Below, in pieces: positions 13,957 through 27,300 of a stretch of DNA of 64,000 bases. This DNA is from Prunella strophiata (taxonomy: Eukaryota; Chordata; Aves; Passeriformes; Prunellidae). Both the position numbers and the translations under genes were made by a program. Location of the stretch: positions 28,182,597-28,246,596 of the forward strand of contig JAZBQD010000001.1 in NCBI GenBank assembly GCA_036583965.1, in the 5' to 3' direction. The stretch's first letter is position 1; the number at the start of each line of letters is the position of its first letter. The notes under the pieces are model-generated. The model was not told where the DNA came from, did no database searches, and saw only the letters and a program-made list of their open reading frames with translations.

Positions 13957-15464
13957 TGTGTGTGGAGAAAACTTTTCAGAAGTTTTAAATGGCTTTAGTG
14001 TCAAATAGACCTTGTCCCACTTCTGTGCTCCTACTTCACCACCCTCTTTTCTGCATTCCCTCCTTACCTGCACTACTTTCCCAGCTCCTCCACCCTCTCC
14101 TGCTGCTGCCCCAGCAGGTCACCTGTGCCCTGCCTGGATCCCTTCTCCATGCTAATCCTAATATGAGCCCCAGCTGCCTTTGGCAGCAGTAATTACATTC
14201 CTCTCCTCTCCTATCAATTGCTGGCCTCTTCATTACCACTGCTGGCTTTGATTACCAGAAACAGGATTTTATTTCCACTCCCCACTTCCCTTCACTCCCC
14301 ACCATCTTCTGCTCTGACCACGAGATGCACTGGGCTCCTGCACACAAGCCTAAGCCAATCCAGCTCTGCCACCTGGTACTTTGCAAGCCTGAAAGGAGAA
14401 ACTTTAGCTGAAGGCTGAGTTCTTGCCCTGTGCAGATCACAGGCTGACAGAAATGGACTTTACACTGCTGGTTTTGTTTGATGGTTTCTAATGTGCCTTC
14501 CCACTGGAGGAACAGAAAGCCAAGACATCCTAAAGCTGGCTCTCAGCTGTGTGTCTGATACTTTGCAAACTTCACAAGGAAGAGGGTGAAGATGCAAAAT
14601 TTTTGTCAGTCATTTGGACTGTGCACAGCTGGCTTGTGTCAGGGTGCTTTCCTCTCCCTGGTGATTGTTTTAGCCAGAGTCTAAGGTATAAATGTGTCTC
14701 CCACCCATACTGCCTCTCACCTGCAGAGAAAGAGCTCCCAAGCCAAGTTTGAAAAGTATTATACAGCATGTCAAAAGAAGTGTACAGGAACTCACTTCTT
14801 TGAAACTGCTGACATTTTGGAGGATGAAAGAAGCTTCAAATCTCCAGGGCTCCAGCCTTACAGGCACTGAGAAAAAATAAATCCCCTAAAAAGAAAAGAA
14901 ACAGAAGGAGAGAAACTGCCTATCTCTGTATTTAGAAGTTAATATATTTAAATCCCTTGAGGAAGGAAATAGTTTGGGAAACTGACAGTGAAAAATAGAA
15001 GACTGAAAATAATTCTGATTTTTCTGATATGTTTTAATTTTATTTTCCTAATGAGAAACAGGTTTTGAAATAAATACAATCCACAAAAGCAATACAATTT
15101 ATCCACCAAAAGGGAAGTTAGGAAAATACTGTCTAGAAATAATCTAGCCAAAATTTAATTTGTTTTCAGGGACTGTACATGTTAGTGCAGGCATCTCATT
15201 ACTGCTTTTGCCAACAACCAATAACAGAAATGCATTTTTTTTAATTCAAGTAATAGCCTTCCTTATTATGACAGAGTAACTGAATCCTAGAACTGGTACT
15301 GTAAATCTCAGCAATCCATGGAATCCTTCTAGCCAAACTGGATGTTTGAAAGTAAACTAGAATAGCCCTACCACACATAAAGGTAGCTTTATTTCACCTG
15401 CTGATGTCTGCAAACACAGAGCTGGACAACATCTATCACTGGGCTTTGATAAACATCTGAAATG

Positions 15465-15491
15465 AGAAGAATAATGCTGCATTATTCTTCT
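15465..15491. repeat. Perfect 13-bp palindrome
   Basis: AGAAGAATAATGC and GCATTATTCTTCT flank one central base. The arms are exact reverse complements. Confidence 0.85.
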
Positions 15492-17329
15492 TGGAGTAGA
15501 TGGACAAGCTAAGACAGCAAAGCTGCAGGAAACACACTAAGCTGAGGTGGGCTATGACCAGAGCCAAGGTACCTCTGCAGGGTGCCCAGCTCTATGGGCA
15601 GGGACTGGGGACAAATTAAAGCAACTGCCAGCTTTCTCTGCCTTGTGCCATGGGGCACCCATATGTATTTTAGGACTGAAACCAGACAGCAGTACTCAAT
15701 GCTTTCAAATTACAACCAGAATCTAGTTTAGACACATTGTTTTATATTATCTTCTGACCTTGCTTTTGCCACTGGAAAAAGAGCTCTGAAAAGCATGTTT
15801 GCTTACCTAAATGAGAAAAGGAGCTGCTATCCCCTTGTATTTTTCATTTCTGAAGGTCCTTAAGGGAGGAGTGAGAACACACAGTAAATAATATCTTAAC
15901 AGACTGTAAACAACTAAAGCTTCACCTCTTGCAAAATAATAGTCCTTGTGATTAATGTTTCAGAAATTATATTAAAGTGCAATGATTTTCCCTGTAGACT
16001 GGTGATACCCAGGAGAAAAGATTCTCTGCCTTGAATGACACCATGAAATTTGATTTGTGTATTCTAAAGAAAGACATAACAACCTGTTAATTTAGATAGA
16101 CTTTCTTAACAAAAGCAGCATCTTCCTGTTTTGATCATAAATTAAACAATAAGAATGAAAAAGTTGGGTTGTCTGACTGCATGAAAGAAAGAGAAAAATC
16201 TGCATGAAAGAGAGAATCTTCATGAAATAGTCCTCTCTTGTAATTAATAATAAAAAACTGACAGGCATTACATCTGCTCTGCACCTGCCAGTACCATGAC
16301 TAGGAACTGTACTGTAAAAGCTGTACACACTGCTAACAGCTCCTTTCTTTAAGGGTTGTTTGTGCTAATGAAAACTTATGAACTGAGTAAAGAGGAATTT
16401 AGGGCATCAGTCACCACTGGATTAAGATAACAGAAACTTCAGGGGTTGTGGAGTTTGCCCTTACTCTCTGGTACTTTCTCACCACTCAGACCAATAATCA
16501 GGTATGTGATGACTGACATTAATTTTTAGGGAACAGACTCCAGCAGACTAAAGGATAGAGGAAAATCCATAAATTAAGATTATATGCAGCATGCCCACAC
16601 ACACAGATATAATCAGCACCAAACCAGCACTCCAGGCAGAGGTGCCCTTACCCAGCTCTGTCCCTGGCAGGGTGAGGCTGGCTCTCCCCAGATGCTGCCT
16701 TCCCCACTCTGTTCCCATGACAGCAAGCTCAAATTTCACCACAAGTTTAGCAACTCTGTTCTGCACCATAGTCACTGATTAATGCCATGACCCTTGACTC
16801 ATTAACCTCAGCAGTAACAAAACAGAAGGCTCTGGGCTTACAGCTCCAAATTTTAAATTAGTTTAAGGATGGTCCTTCCTGTGGGGCAAGAGTGGGACTT
16901 GCAGAGATGTTTTGTATGAACAAATAAAGATCATTTTTCCCTCTCTTAGCCTTTTCTGAAATTTAGTAGCAATAGAAAAGTGACAGGTAACTGTTCTAGC
17001 ACAGCCTTAAATAATTCAAAGGATCACACTCTTTGCCTACCTAAAAAATTCAGAGCTGGCCCTGTAACAGGAAAGAAGTTTTAAATCAATTCTAAAATCA
17101 TAAGAATACAGAAGATAGATGACACTAAAACTTAATTCATTTTCTATCTGGCAGAATTTAATAGAGCCTGAATGCTCCTCTCAGAAAACTGAAATAGGAA
17201 CACAAGTTTTAAATAAACTTCTTCTGGGCACATCTGCAGGGAACAGTTCTTGATCAAGCAGTCCTTGAAATTTCTCATGCCATTTGCTGCTACTGCAATG
17301 CACAAGTTTTAATCCTGCAAGGAGCTTCA

Positions 17330-18350
17330 GCTGTGCCTAGGAGTTCTGTTCTTCCTAGTGATCCTAACTGGAAAAATCCTGAAAAAAGCAGCTCATTGTA
17401 CCACAGGGAATCAAACAATCCCTGTTCTTCCAGAAGGGTGAGGCCAAGCAATGCTGCAAAGTGGAAGTCAAATGTTCAGATGGCACTTGGCAAGGAAGAA
17501 ACTCGTGAAAGGTGTGGGGCAGCCAGGCTGTCCTTCCAGCCCACAATTCACCAAGTGCATGATCCAGGACAGCTCCTTCCACCTCTGCCTTCCCCAGGCA
17601 ACACCACGAGCTCAGAGTCTGCAGCCAGGCCCCCTCTCTGCCTGGCTTGGGCACAGTGGGGCTCCAAGGCACTCCTGAAGCACAGGGACACACACCCATC
17701 CCTTGGGACAGCTCTGCTGGGAGAGCCAGCCCAGAGCTCAGTGGCCTCTTTCAAGGGAATACTGGCTACATTCCAAAGCAGTACTAGCACCAAGCAATGA
17801 GAGAGGAGGAGTTGTATACTTTAAAACTTTGGTTTCTTAATTTTGCAAAGGGCAGAGAGTGGCAGGGAGGACTGTGAGGTGGCAGAGCCATCTGGGCAGT
17901 GGGGCTGGGCAGGGAGGCCGAGCTGCCCAGGCAGGTGAGGGAGGCCAGAGCCACCCTGGGGCTGGGTCACAGAGCACTCAGGGCACAGCCCGAGCATGGC
18001 ACAGCCCAGCAGGCAGCAGCACCCTTCCCTGCCTTGAGAGGATGGCAAGGACAGAAAAGCCTGCTAGTTAGTGTAAAACCAAGCCTGGAGAGCAGAAGCA
18101 AACTCTGCCCCTCTGCAGCATAGGCTGCTCAGGAGCCTGCAGCAGGCACTGCCACCCAACAGCTCGGGCAGGAGCACAACCACAGAGCCTTAAGGACATT
18201 CACCAATGGCACCAGGAACAGCTGCTGTCTGCTCAGTCACAGCAAACTGACACTGTTTGGCACATTTCACAGCCACTTGCTGCAGTGGTGGCCTTTGGGT
18301 GCATCAGCAGCTTAAGGCACTGCTGCTGCCCTCAGCCCTGTGCTCTGACC
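17330..18350. other. GC-rich patch without recognised gene
   Basis: This kilobase is markedly richer in G+C than its flanks but has few CpG dinucleotides, unlike the promoter islands. It is full of CAG/CTG-rich words, which keep frames open on both strands (155 codons at 17333-17800 plus, overlapping 111 codons minus). None of the translations resembles a protein family I know. It could be a lncRNA exon, an old CpG island that lost its CpGs, or a compositional fluctuation. Confidence 0.35.
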
Positions 18351-21300
18351 CAATTATTGTCAATTTTCAATTAAGTTACTTATGGCAAGTGGAAGGGGAG
18401 CAGAGGGAAACATAGTTGGTTTTGCCCATAATCTTATGCCCATAATTCCAATCAAAAATTATTCTTTTACATGACTGTCAGGCAGAGAAAGCTACTACCA
18501 GCATTTGATACCCTGGTTCTGAGCACTCACAGTATCTGTTGAAATTAGCAAGCAATCAGCAGCCACAGCAATTAACATCCCATAGACAGCATTCCAGTTG
18601 TACATTCTCTCCTCATCCTTTTCTGCCATGGAAATCTTTATCACACAGGGCTTGTTTTGACAAGATAGCTCTTTTTTTATTCAAGAATCCTATGTACTTT
18701 TTACTCAGATTTTCAGATTCAGCCATCACTATATCCTCGAGCTGTGTGTAACATCAACATAAAATAACAAACAGAACTCAACAATCCAAACTATTTTCTC
18801 TTTCTTAGTAGAAAAAGTCATACTGCATGGTTCCACCAAGGAGATTAACAGAAAAATGTTCACTATCAGTTATGCATTAATAGAAAATTACAACTCTTGA
18901 AGTGGAACAGATCTAAAGACCAAAAGAAGTCTCAATCTGGCTATTCAGTCTGAAGTTTGAGCATAACTGTTTCCAAATAAGAATGAGAACTGAAAGTACC
19001 TCATGTCAAAGGCACTATCAAAACCTAAACCAATGGGTGTGACACTGCATCTATAAAACACCCATTTCTTATCAACTCCCACATTCCTTTTTGATTCACA
19101 TTCCCATATACAATGCATCTTCCCCCACACCTGCAACAAGAAAAGTAATTTATATTTACCTATGTGATCATAGCAGGAGTGCTACCAACACATTTTTCAC
19201 CAGACCAAAGTATTAAGACCATCCACAGAATAGCAACTGGATACTTGCTCTGTGCCTCTCACAGCAATCATGTATGATGGCCTTCCCCACTGCTTTACTC
19301 TGCTTTATTCCCTTATTGACAGTAACTATTCCCTTCACATTATGAACAGCATAGATACAGACACAGAAAAAAAAAAAATAAATAATGACAAAGAATGCCT
19401 CTCTATTTCTGAAAACACGTGAAATGAAATTACATAATTCCTGATGTGGTACATATTCATATTTCTGATATAGAATTAGCTTAAAAATGAGCTAATAAAT
19501 AGGCTAATGAAACATTCCCAAACCAAGCAGGTACCATGCTAGGTTTATGAGGTTTTAAGTGGTAATGTAGTTTGGACCAAAAGAAAGGGCAGCAGCTGTT
19601 TCAGTTGAGCTCTGCATTTGAATTTCCAGGGTTTGTTGTAACCCCTATAAACTCAACACAAAACTCAGCTGGTGTGAACTGAAACAAGATGTTTGAGTGA
19701 AAAAACTGCCAGTGGAAACCACTGAGCCTGAGAATCAAAACCAAGGTTTGGACCTGCACTGCACAGATGTCTGGCAAGCCTGATGCAAATGTTGTTTTTC
19801 TTGCACATAACTCTAAGCCCAACTATTTTTTTTGCACTGAAACCAAGGGTTTAGGGTCCAGGGAAATAAATTAATTTGTAATGGCATCTCCTAATGAGCA
19901 AAGAAAGCTCATGGACCCAGCAAGAGCAGGGAAATTACCTTTGCATATTTAGTTTTCAAGAGATGGAGGAGAGAATGAGAGAAATGGAACTGTGGTCACA
20001 GTGGGGAAGTTTATGAGAAACACAAGTTGTGTGGTTCAGGCAGCTCGAGGGAGTGCTGGAAGATTTCAGGAGGTGAACAGATTCCTTTCTCATTAATGAA
20101 GGGGCCCTGACTCCAGATCTGCTGAACTGGCTCTGAGCGCGAGGCCATTCAGCGCCGTGCTTTGATTGAAAGCATGAGGCTGCTACTTCTGGGCTCTCAG
20201 AAGCTCTCCTTTTCATAGGAAGTGGGGGGAAGGGGCAAGAAGATGGCTGGAGGAGGGGAAGGAAAGGATGGGTGGCAAAAATCGTTGATAGCTGAACAGT
20301 GGCACTTCAAGGGATTTGCAGGACGGGTCTTTGGGGAAAGGTTAAAAGTTTACAAGGTGAGTGATGCCTTTCCTGGGCTGATTTTTCTCTCATTATTCAC
20401 CAACATGTTAAGAATTAAACTTCATCTTCAATCCACCTTTATACTCTTATTTTCTCATCATCTTACCAATTTTTTTTTTTTTTCTGGTAGATATCAGCTG
20501 TATTTTAATAATGCTAAAAAAAAGAAAACCCTAAATAAACCTAATCCTGACCACCTTCCCTGCTGCAATAGGGAACATGCAGCCTGCTGTTCCAAATTGT
20601 AGACAGTCACGAGCTCTTGTCAGACTTTGTGTGGGCTTGAAATGTTCTTTTAGTCCTTTGCAGCTGAAAACTGAGCACAAATTATCACTAAAAGGATATG
20701 AAAAATTATGCTGGGACATTTGCCATAGCTGTACAGGAATGCTCCTCAAAGCAATCAGAAAAGGGAGCAGATTACTTAGCTCAGGTTTGAGGACTGCATT
20801 GACAGCTAGCTGTTTCTAAAAAATGTTACTTTTTTACGTGGAGAAAAAGAGACAAAAACTCACTGATCAAACTGTATTTTGCTAGTTTTTATCTGTTGCC
20901 AATGAAGAGAATTCAGCTGCTTCTGGTCTGTAAAAACTTTATGTTTGTCTTCTAAACTGAGCAGAGATCTTAGCAGGAAACTGAACAGGCAACTTCAAGA
21001 TAAATCTAACACTTCACACTTCCTATGTGTATCAGCCTGGGATGTAACTTCAGTGCTGTAATATTTGGAGTGCTGTGCTGGATTCAGGGAGTTCCTAGGT
21101 GTGTAGACCATTAGCAGTCACTTTTACAGAGGTAGCATATCAAGAGTTAAAAAGAAAAACAAAAGAAAGCAAAATCTTTAAATTTTTGCTCTTGGTGAGG
21201 TAATTTTTATCTGCATTTAACACACAAAATATATGCAGAATCAGACTTTGAACCAAGTGTATCAATACAATATAGAGGAAGTAAAAATAAGGAAAAATAA

Positions 21301-24300
21301 TAATAATAAAAAGATAAGATCATTTTGCTCAGTAATGAAAAGAGAAAATTGTGATCACAAGCAGCACCAAAGGGAAAGGAGGGATTAAGTAACACTAAAC
21401 ATCAACTTGGGGTCACTCAGATGAGTTCTGTTGCCTCTAAAAAGTTTTGTGCTAATACTCAGATCCTGCAGCATTGGACACAACCTATGGCACCCCTTCC
21501 CTACAAAAAAAAAAAAAAAAAAATTATTATCATTTATTTTTGAAAGAAGAAAGTGGAATATCCCAATATCACTAACCAAACAATATTTCCTCACTCTTTA
21601 AAGCACACACATACATACACCACAAGAACAATGCTAAATTCTGCATTGATGCTCTTTGATGTGTGAACATATGAGACAATTGGAGACATTCCAATTATCT
21701 CCAGTTCAAAGTTAGGCCAAAATTAGAAGCAGTTATGAATAATGGATTAGGTTTTAGTAGAAATGGCAATGCTGCATAGAATAAAGATGAGAGTTTAGCT
21801 TAGCTATGAATATGTGAACCAGGTAAGCCACACCACTCCCTTAAACAGACACTTTGGAATTGCACATCCTCAGAAGTTCAATTTACAAAACACATGTCAA
21901 AGCAAGGCTTCGTAATAGATTATAAACTGTTTTCAGATGCAATTCTGATGTTTTCAGGATAAAATTAGAGGCCAAAGTTCCTTATGAAATTGGGTTTTTT
22001 CAGAGGGTTTTTTAAGAAATTACCATGCCAAAATCTTGTCATTTACCATAGCACCCTAGGAGTCACTACCCAGGCAAAACACACATCTTGAAAGTTTCAT
22101 CAGCCAACACAGAGATAAACACCAGCTCAGATCAAAGGGTGCTTAAGCAGGCTATTTCCATGCATTGGGACATTTTCCTGACAATCTAGCATTTTAATTA
22201 AAGAATAATAATCTTCCAAGTAGTATTGCTTCTATAGCTGGATAAGCTATTTTTGCTTGGATGTCTATGTTACATTACAGAAAAAGATATGGGGTGAGCA
22301 TTCCATCATTGCCTCATATTTCTGTAATTCTACTTTATTTTGTGGATTCTGTGAATATTGGAGCTCAGATGATCAACATCATAGTGCAGATTGTAGGAAT
22401 GAGGAGATATGTGTGGTTACTTCTTTGGCTTTTGCACTCTTATCAGAGACCTGTTTTCCTTGACTTACTTTTCTGTCTCCAGAGCTGTCTGTAAGTGTGG
22501 GCAGTGCCAAGTTAGGCAGTGGTTGGCACTCAGGCTCAGTGCCTTGTTATTCACAGTTTTGACAAGGGTAGCAGACAGCAGGCCAGAGATGATCTTTTAT
22601 GGTTTGTGCCCTGGTTTCTGTATGGTTATTTACAGATGCCCTTGTTGAAATCCTGTGTTGCCTTCCTTCACCAATCTCAGTTTAAGTCTGCCAGTATTTT
22701 GCAAACCATAAAAATGAAGTGATTACATAAAACAATCAATGTTCTCTACATTTTTAGTGGCAGTAAACAAGCTTTAGCAACAACAACAAAAAAAATTATT
22801 TCACTCATTAGATTCACTGGGAACTGCGAAACATAAAGCAGCCATTTCACCAAATTCATAGAATATCCATTACAAAAGTTAATTAATATAATAGTTAATA
22901 TTAATTATTTGGTATCATGCAATGCTAAGGCCATTCGAGACTTTAATTTATTTTAGAAAATAACTACCAATATAAAGCACTAGCATATTAAATGCTTTTC
23001 ATCTTTTGCTTTAAAATTACAATTCTGTTTCTAGAAGCAACTGCTCCACTTGAACAAACCCTTCTTTGCTTCAATAGATGTAGGTGTGAGTGGGGGTAGG
23101 TGTTTTAACTTCATCTACCAAGGACATGCAGCAAAACTGTGCTCAACTCACAACACAGGTGTTTAAAATGCCAAGCACTTGAGTGCCTCTCCAGTCTCAA
23201 ATTTCTCCAGCATCAGTGAATTTTTGTACCAAAGAAACAGCAGATCCAATAAGGAACATTGTAGTAGTTACAATGTGATACACCCCCTTTCCTGGACTGC
23301 ACAAAGTATAATATGAAAAGAAATTCCTCAGTCTTCTTATTAAGGGGATTTGATGCAGGCTGGTGGGTAATCACAGGAGGATTTTGTCTATAATGTTTTA
23401 AATTATGGTCCTAATTATTCTTAGAACAACATGAAATGATAGAATAGTATCTCAGGAAGAAAATGCTTCTGATATGTCAATCTATAAAACATTTATGCTG
23501 AAAACAGACAATAGAGCATTTTAGATCTCCCTAATTGAAATTGGGCTAGATTTTATTAAAGAATTCGCAGAGATAACTGCTTAAATAACTTAATGCATTG
23601 GCAACACTTCATGTGGAACAAGCTGTATTTTTCACTTCGGTATTATTAGGTCTGAACCAGCTCCTGGTGGGATGTCTTGTAAGTTTAGGATTTCTAGCTT
23701 GTCTTTGCCATGCATATATTCTGTGGGAGCCACAAGTGAGAAAATAGGAAATTATAAAATACTCATAAGGAACTAGTCTCCTACACAAGAAAAACAATGT
23801 GCTTTTCAGTGAACATTCCCAAATTAACAATCAGTGCTGCAACACTAAAGTCATTATGCTTAAGCAGCTTCATTTGGGGGCAAGGCACTTTGAAGCTTTT
23901 TCATGTATACAGATTTTAAAGAAGTCTAAGAGTACTACCTGGCTAAAAAACTCATATAATTAGGAAAGTTAAAGACATTATGAATAGAGTGGCCAGGAAA
24001 TATGCCAAGACATGGAAAGCTTTTACTTTTAAACTCCAGCTCAAATATCAGTCAAACAGTAGGTACCTATCAATTCAGGATAGCACAGAAGCACCAGGGA
24101 GGAACAGGATGGAAAGGAAATTAAATATATTTTTTAAATTGTTTTCATTCTTTTAAAAATTGTTTTCATTCTTGCTATCCAAAATAATTGAAATATTTGT
24201 TGCATATTTTAGTTTTCATGCAATGTGTGTGTATATGAGCTTTACATAACATTTTACAGTTTGTATGTAGAGTGCTATCTGTTTTCTTCAAGACTTTACA

Positions 24301-27300
24301 GAGAGAAAACTAAATAACAGAGTTGACTATATTTTCCTGGCCAAGTGGAGACCACACTTCTGAACACCACTTAGAGCTTTATTACATTTATTGCAGCCAT
24401 GTCTTAGTGACAGCTATTCATTTCACAAACCCAGCATAAATCTCTGCAGCTTCCCTCCTCAGCTATATCAACAAACTGCATCTGTTTCTACCTTGTCTAG
24501 CTCTGGAGAAAAAAAGATAGTTAGGAAAGTAGGAAATGCAGGGAAAATAGCATCAACCACTACAGCACCTTCCAACTTCTACAGAGATCACAGAATTCTG
24601 AGTCTAAAAAATGTTTTACTAATGTGACCATGGATTTTAGGGAGCTTTGGTGTCCCTGCACAAATGAAAAAAAAAAAAAAAAAAAGTCAAAACCAAACAA
24701 ACAAACCCTCAAAACAATCAACTGAAAACAGAGAAATCCACCCACAGACAACCTTACCACAAGTCTCTAAAGCTGAAGTAAACCAGGCTGTGCCCACGGT
24801 GTGCACAGCTTTTGCAGACCTGAGAACAGAGCCTAATGGGGAACACAAGTGAGCAACAGAAGGAACAAGCTTCCCCAGGGGAAACAGGATCAGTTTTAAG
24901 TTTCCCACATGCTCATGCCTAGGGAATCCCCTTTGAAGTTGCTGGCTGACATGACATCTGTTTCATGCCACAGCAGCAGCTGTAAGGTTGAAATCCAGAC
25001 TCATCAAAACATTCATGGCTCTTGAATTCACTGCATTTGTTTTATACCATCAGAGTCTTCCTCTGGTAAGAAGGCCGAATAATATAAATTTTAAAATTTA
25101 AGTAAAATAATAAAACAACCTCCCTAAATTATTTTTAATTCTGGCGCAATGAACTTGAAAAAGGCAGAGAAAAGGGTGAAAAATCCAATAATATCCTCCT
25201 GACAAAAATATAAGTGCTCCCCCTGCCCCTAAAAAAGTATACAACTTGAAATTATTGAAACTTGTTATCCCATGACTTAGCCAACTTCCAGGTGAGTGTC
25301 AGCCCTAAATGACAAAGCAAACAGGTTCAATGAGCTCATTGATTTTTTCATGATCAGCTGTTTGAACTGTGGCTTGACCAGTACAGGCCACAGGGAAAAT
25401 AAAAGCTCCAGGAAGACAGTAAATCCTTTATTTGTAGTACACTTACATTTATGTCCTTATAAAGATACTTCCATAAAGGTTTGGGCCAAAGTAGCTCAGT
25501 CATGTGAATTCTTTGACTGATGCTTCAAGTCATGCATCATGTCAAGATGCTTTAGCAAAACAGAAGATTAAGTAATTGATCACTTAATATCACTAGCACA
25601 CAGATAATTTATTTTTTTTTATTATTTTTTTACTTTCAACATTTATGTATCTACTGCAGGAAGTTTTTTCACCTGCAGAACAGCCCTCAGCTTAATCCAG
25701 TGCAAATTTGACCACATAGAGCCATACTACTTTAGAGTTTCAGATTCAATAGTTTATGTTTGAATAGCCTGAGACTGTGTCCCAGGATATGTAAAAAAGG
25801 ATAAACATTAAACAATATATATGATTATAACCTCTGTTCTGTACCACCCAGCACCAATTCAACACACAGTTTGTGATGTGATAGTGTCAGTCCTTCCCAA
25901 ACTATGCTAAAAACCACTGTAGGTGACAGAAAAGTTCTTATAGATAAAACTAAGTAAGCTTGGGAGCTCATCCATTTGTTCACTAGCTTTTGTTAGTCAT
26001 CAGAATGCTTCCTTAAAAATTAATTTTGAATACTTAATTTGATGTCGGCCTCTTGCTAAAATCATACCATATTTAACTATTTTTGCAATACTTCTCCATA
26101 TATTTTCCTCAAGATATTGTGAAGACTACCACACCTTGATTCTATTCCAAATAAAGGCATTAGAATTAAACCAACAGCAGTTAAGAGCCCTGCAAAATAA
26201 GTAGACTTCAGACTACTGTAAAACTCCTCCAAAAATTGCTGATGAACTTCTTGGCAGTGTCAGCAAAAGGAGTCCAAGCAATAGATGTTCATGGGAACTG
26301 AATTACTTGCAGTAATTCAGGTAAGACAAGACATGTTTAATAGAAATGCTTTTAAACTAATACAGCTGCAGTTGAGTTACTGCAAATGAACTCATCAGCC
26401 CAGAACTTCTCTCCATCAGCTCAAAATTAAAATCTGTAGAACCAAAGAGAATGAAAATTGGGGGAGGAAAAAATGGATCCCATAACTGATTGTAATGAAT
26501 CTTCCAAAATACCTGTGGGAATGCTAACAATGTCACTGTCATAGTTTCTGCTAAAGCAAACAGAAGGTTGACAAATCAAACTGGCAATTTTGATCTGTTA
26601 ATTGTGATGCCCTGAAGCTTATAACACTAAAAATAAACTTAATTTTTGTTGAGCTAGTTAAAAAGAAATAGCAACCCACGTGCATTTGCAAAAATACCAT
26701 ATCAAGAAGATTGACATCAGCAGACATGCAGATTTTTCTTCCCCTGGGCACCAAATTGCTGATGTATGTACATGCTTCCTCCTTGGCATAATTGATTTTC
26801 CCTTTCTGCTCAGTGGCAGTGTCTTGGAATTGCTGGTGTCACAGCAAGCATGAATATGCAAGTGGAGGACACACAAGATCAAGTCCAGAAATCCTTCATC
26901 TTGAACCCAAACTTGAGCCCAATTTAAAATAGAATATCAGTTGTTTTTAAATAGTTAACTTAAAAAGGGCCTGAGATAAAATTAATATAAAGAGTGCATA
27001 TTACATTAACATGCTTCTGTTATTCTTTGCTTGAGTCAAAATCAGACTGAATCACAAACATTAAAAGCAGTTAAATAGGGGGCTTTGTGCCTTTCTGCCC
27101 TTTCTTAAAAAAAAAAAAAAAAAAAGTGAGAAGGCTCCATCAGCTCCTGAAAACACACAAATTGCCATTTATATGCAACAAGTTCTGGCAGCTCCTTTAA
27201 GCAGAGCAGGCCCAGCCTACATCTTTCTCTGACATCTTTTCCTTGAGTTCACTCCCTGATTAAATCTCTGCCTTTATATGAGCTGAGGTCCTCAGACTCC

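Noticed and set aside
17333..17800. 155-codon plus-strand frame
   Set aside because: It overlaps open frames in other phases and on the other strand in a GC-rich patch, and no domain is recognisable.
24664..24685. Poly(A) tract as a processed-pseudogene tail
   Set aside because: The sequence before this tract, and before the similar tracts at 21505 and 27107, shows no degraded coding sequence that I recognise.
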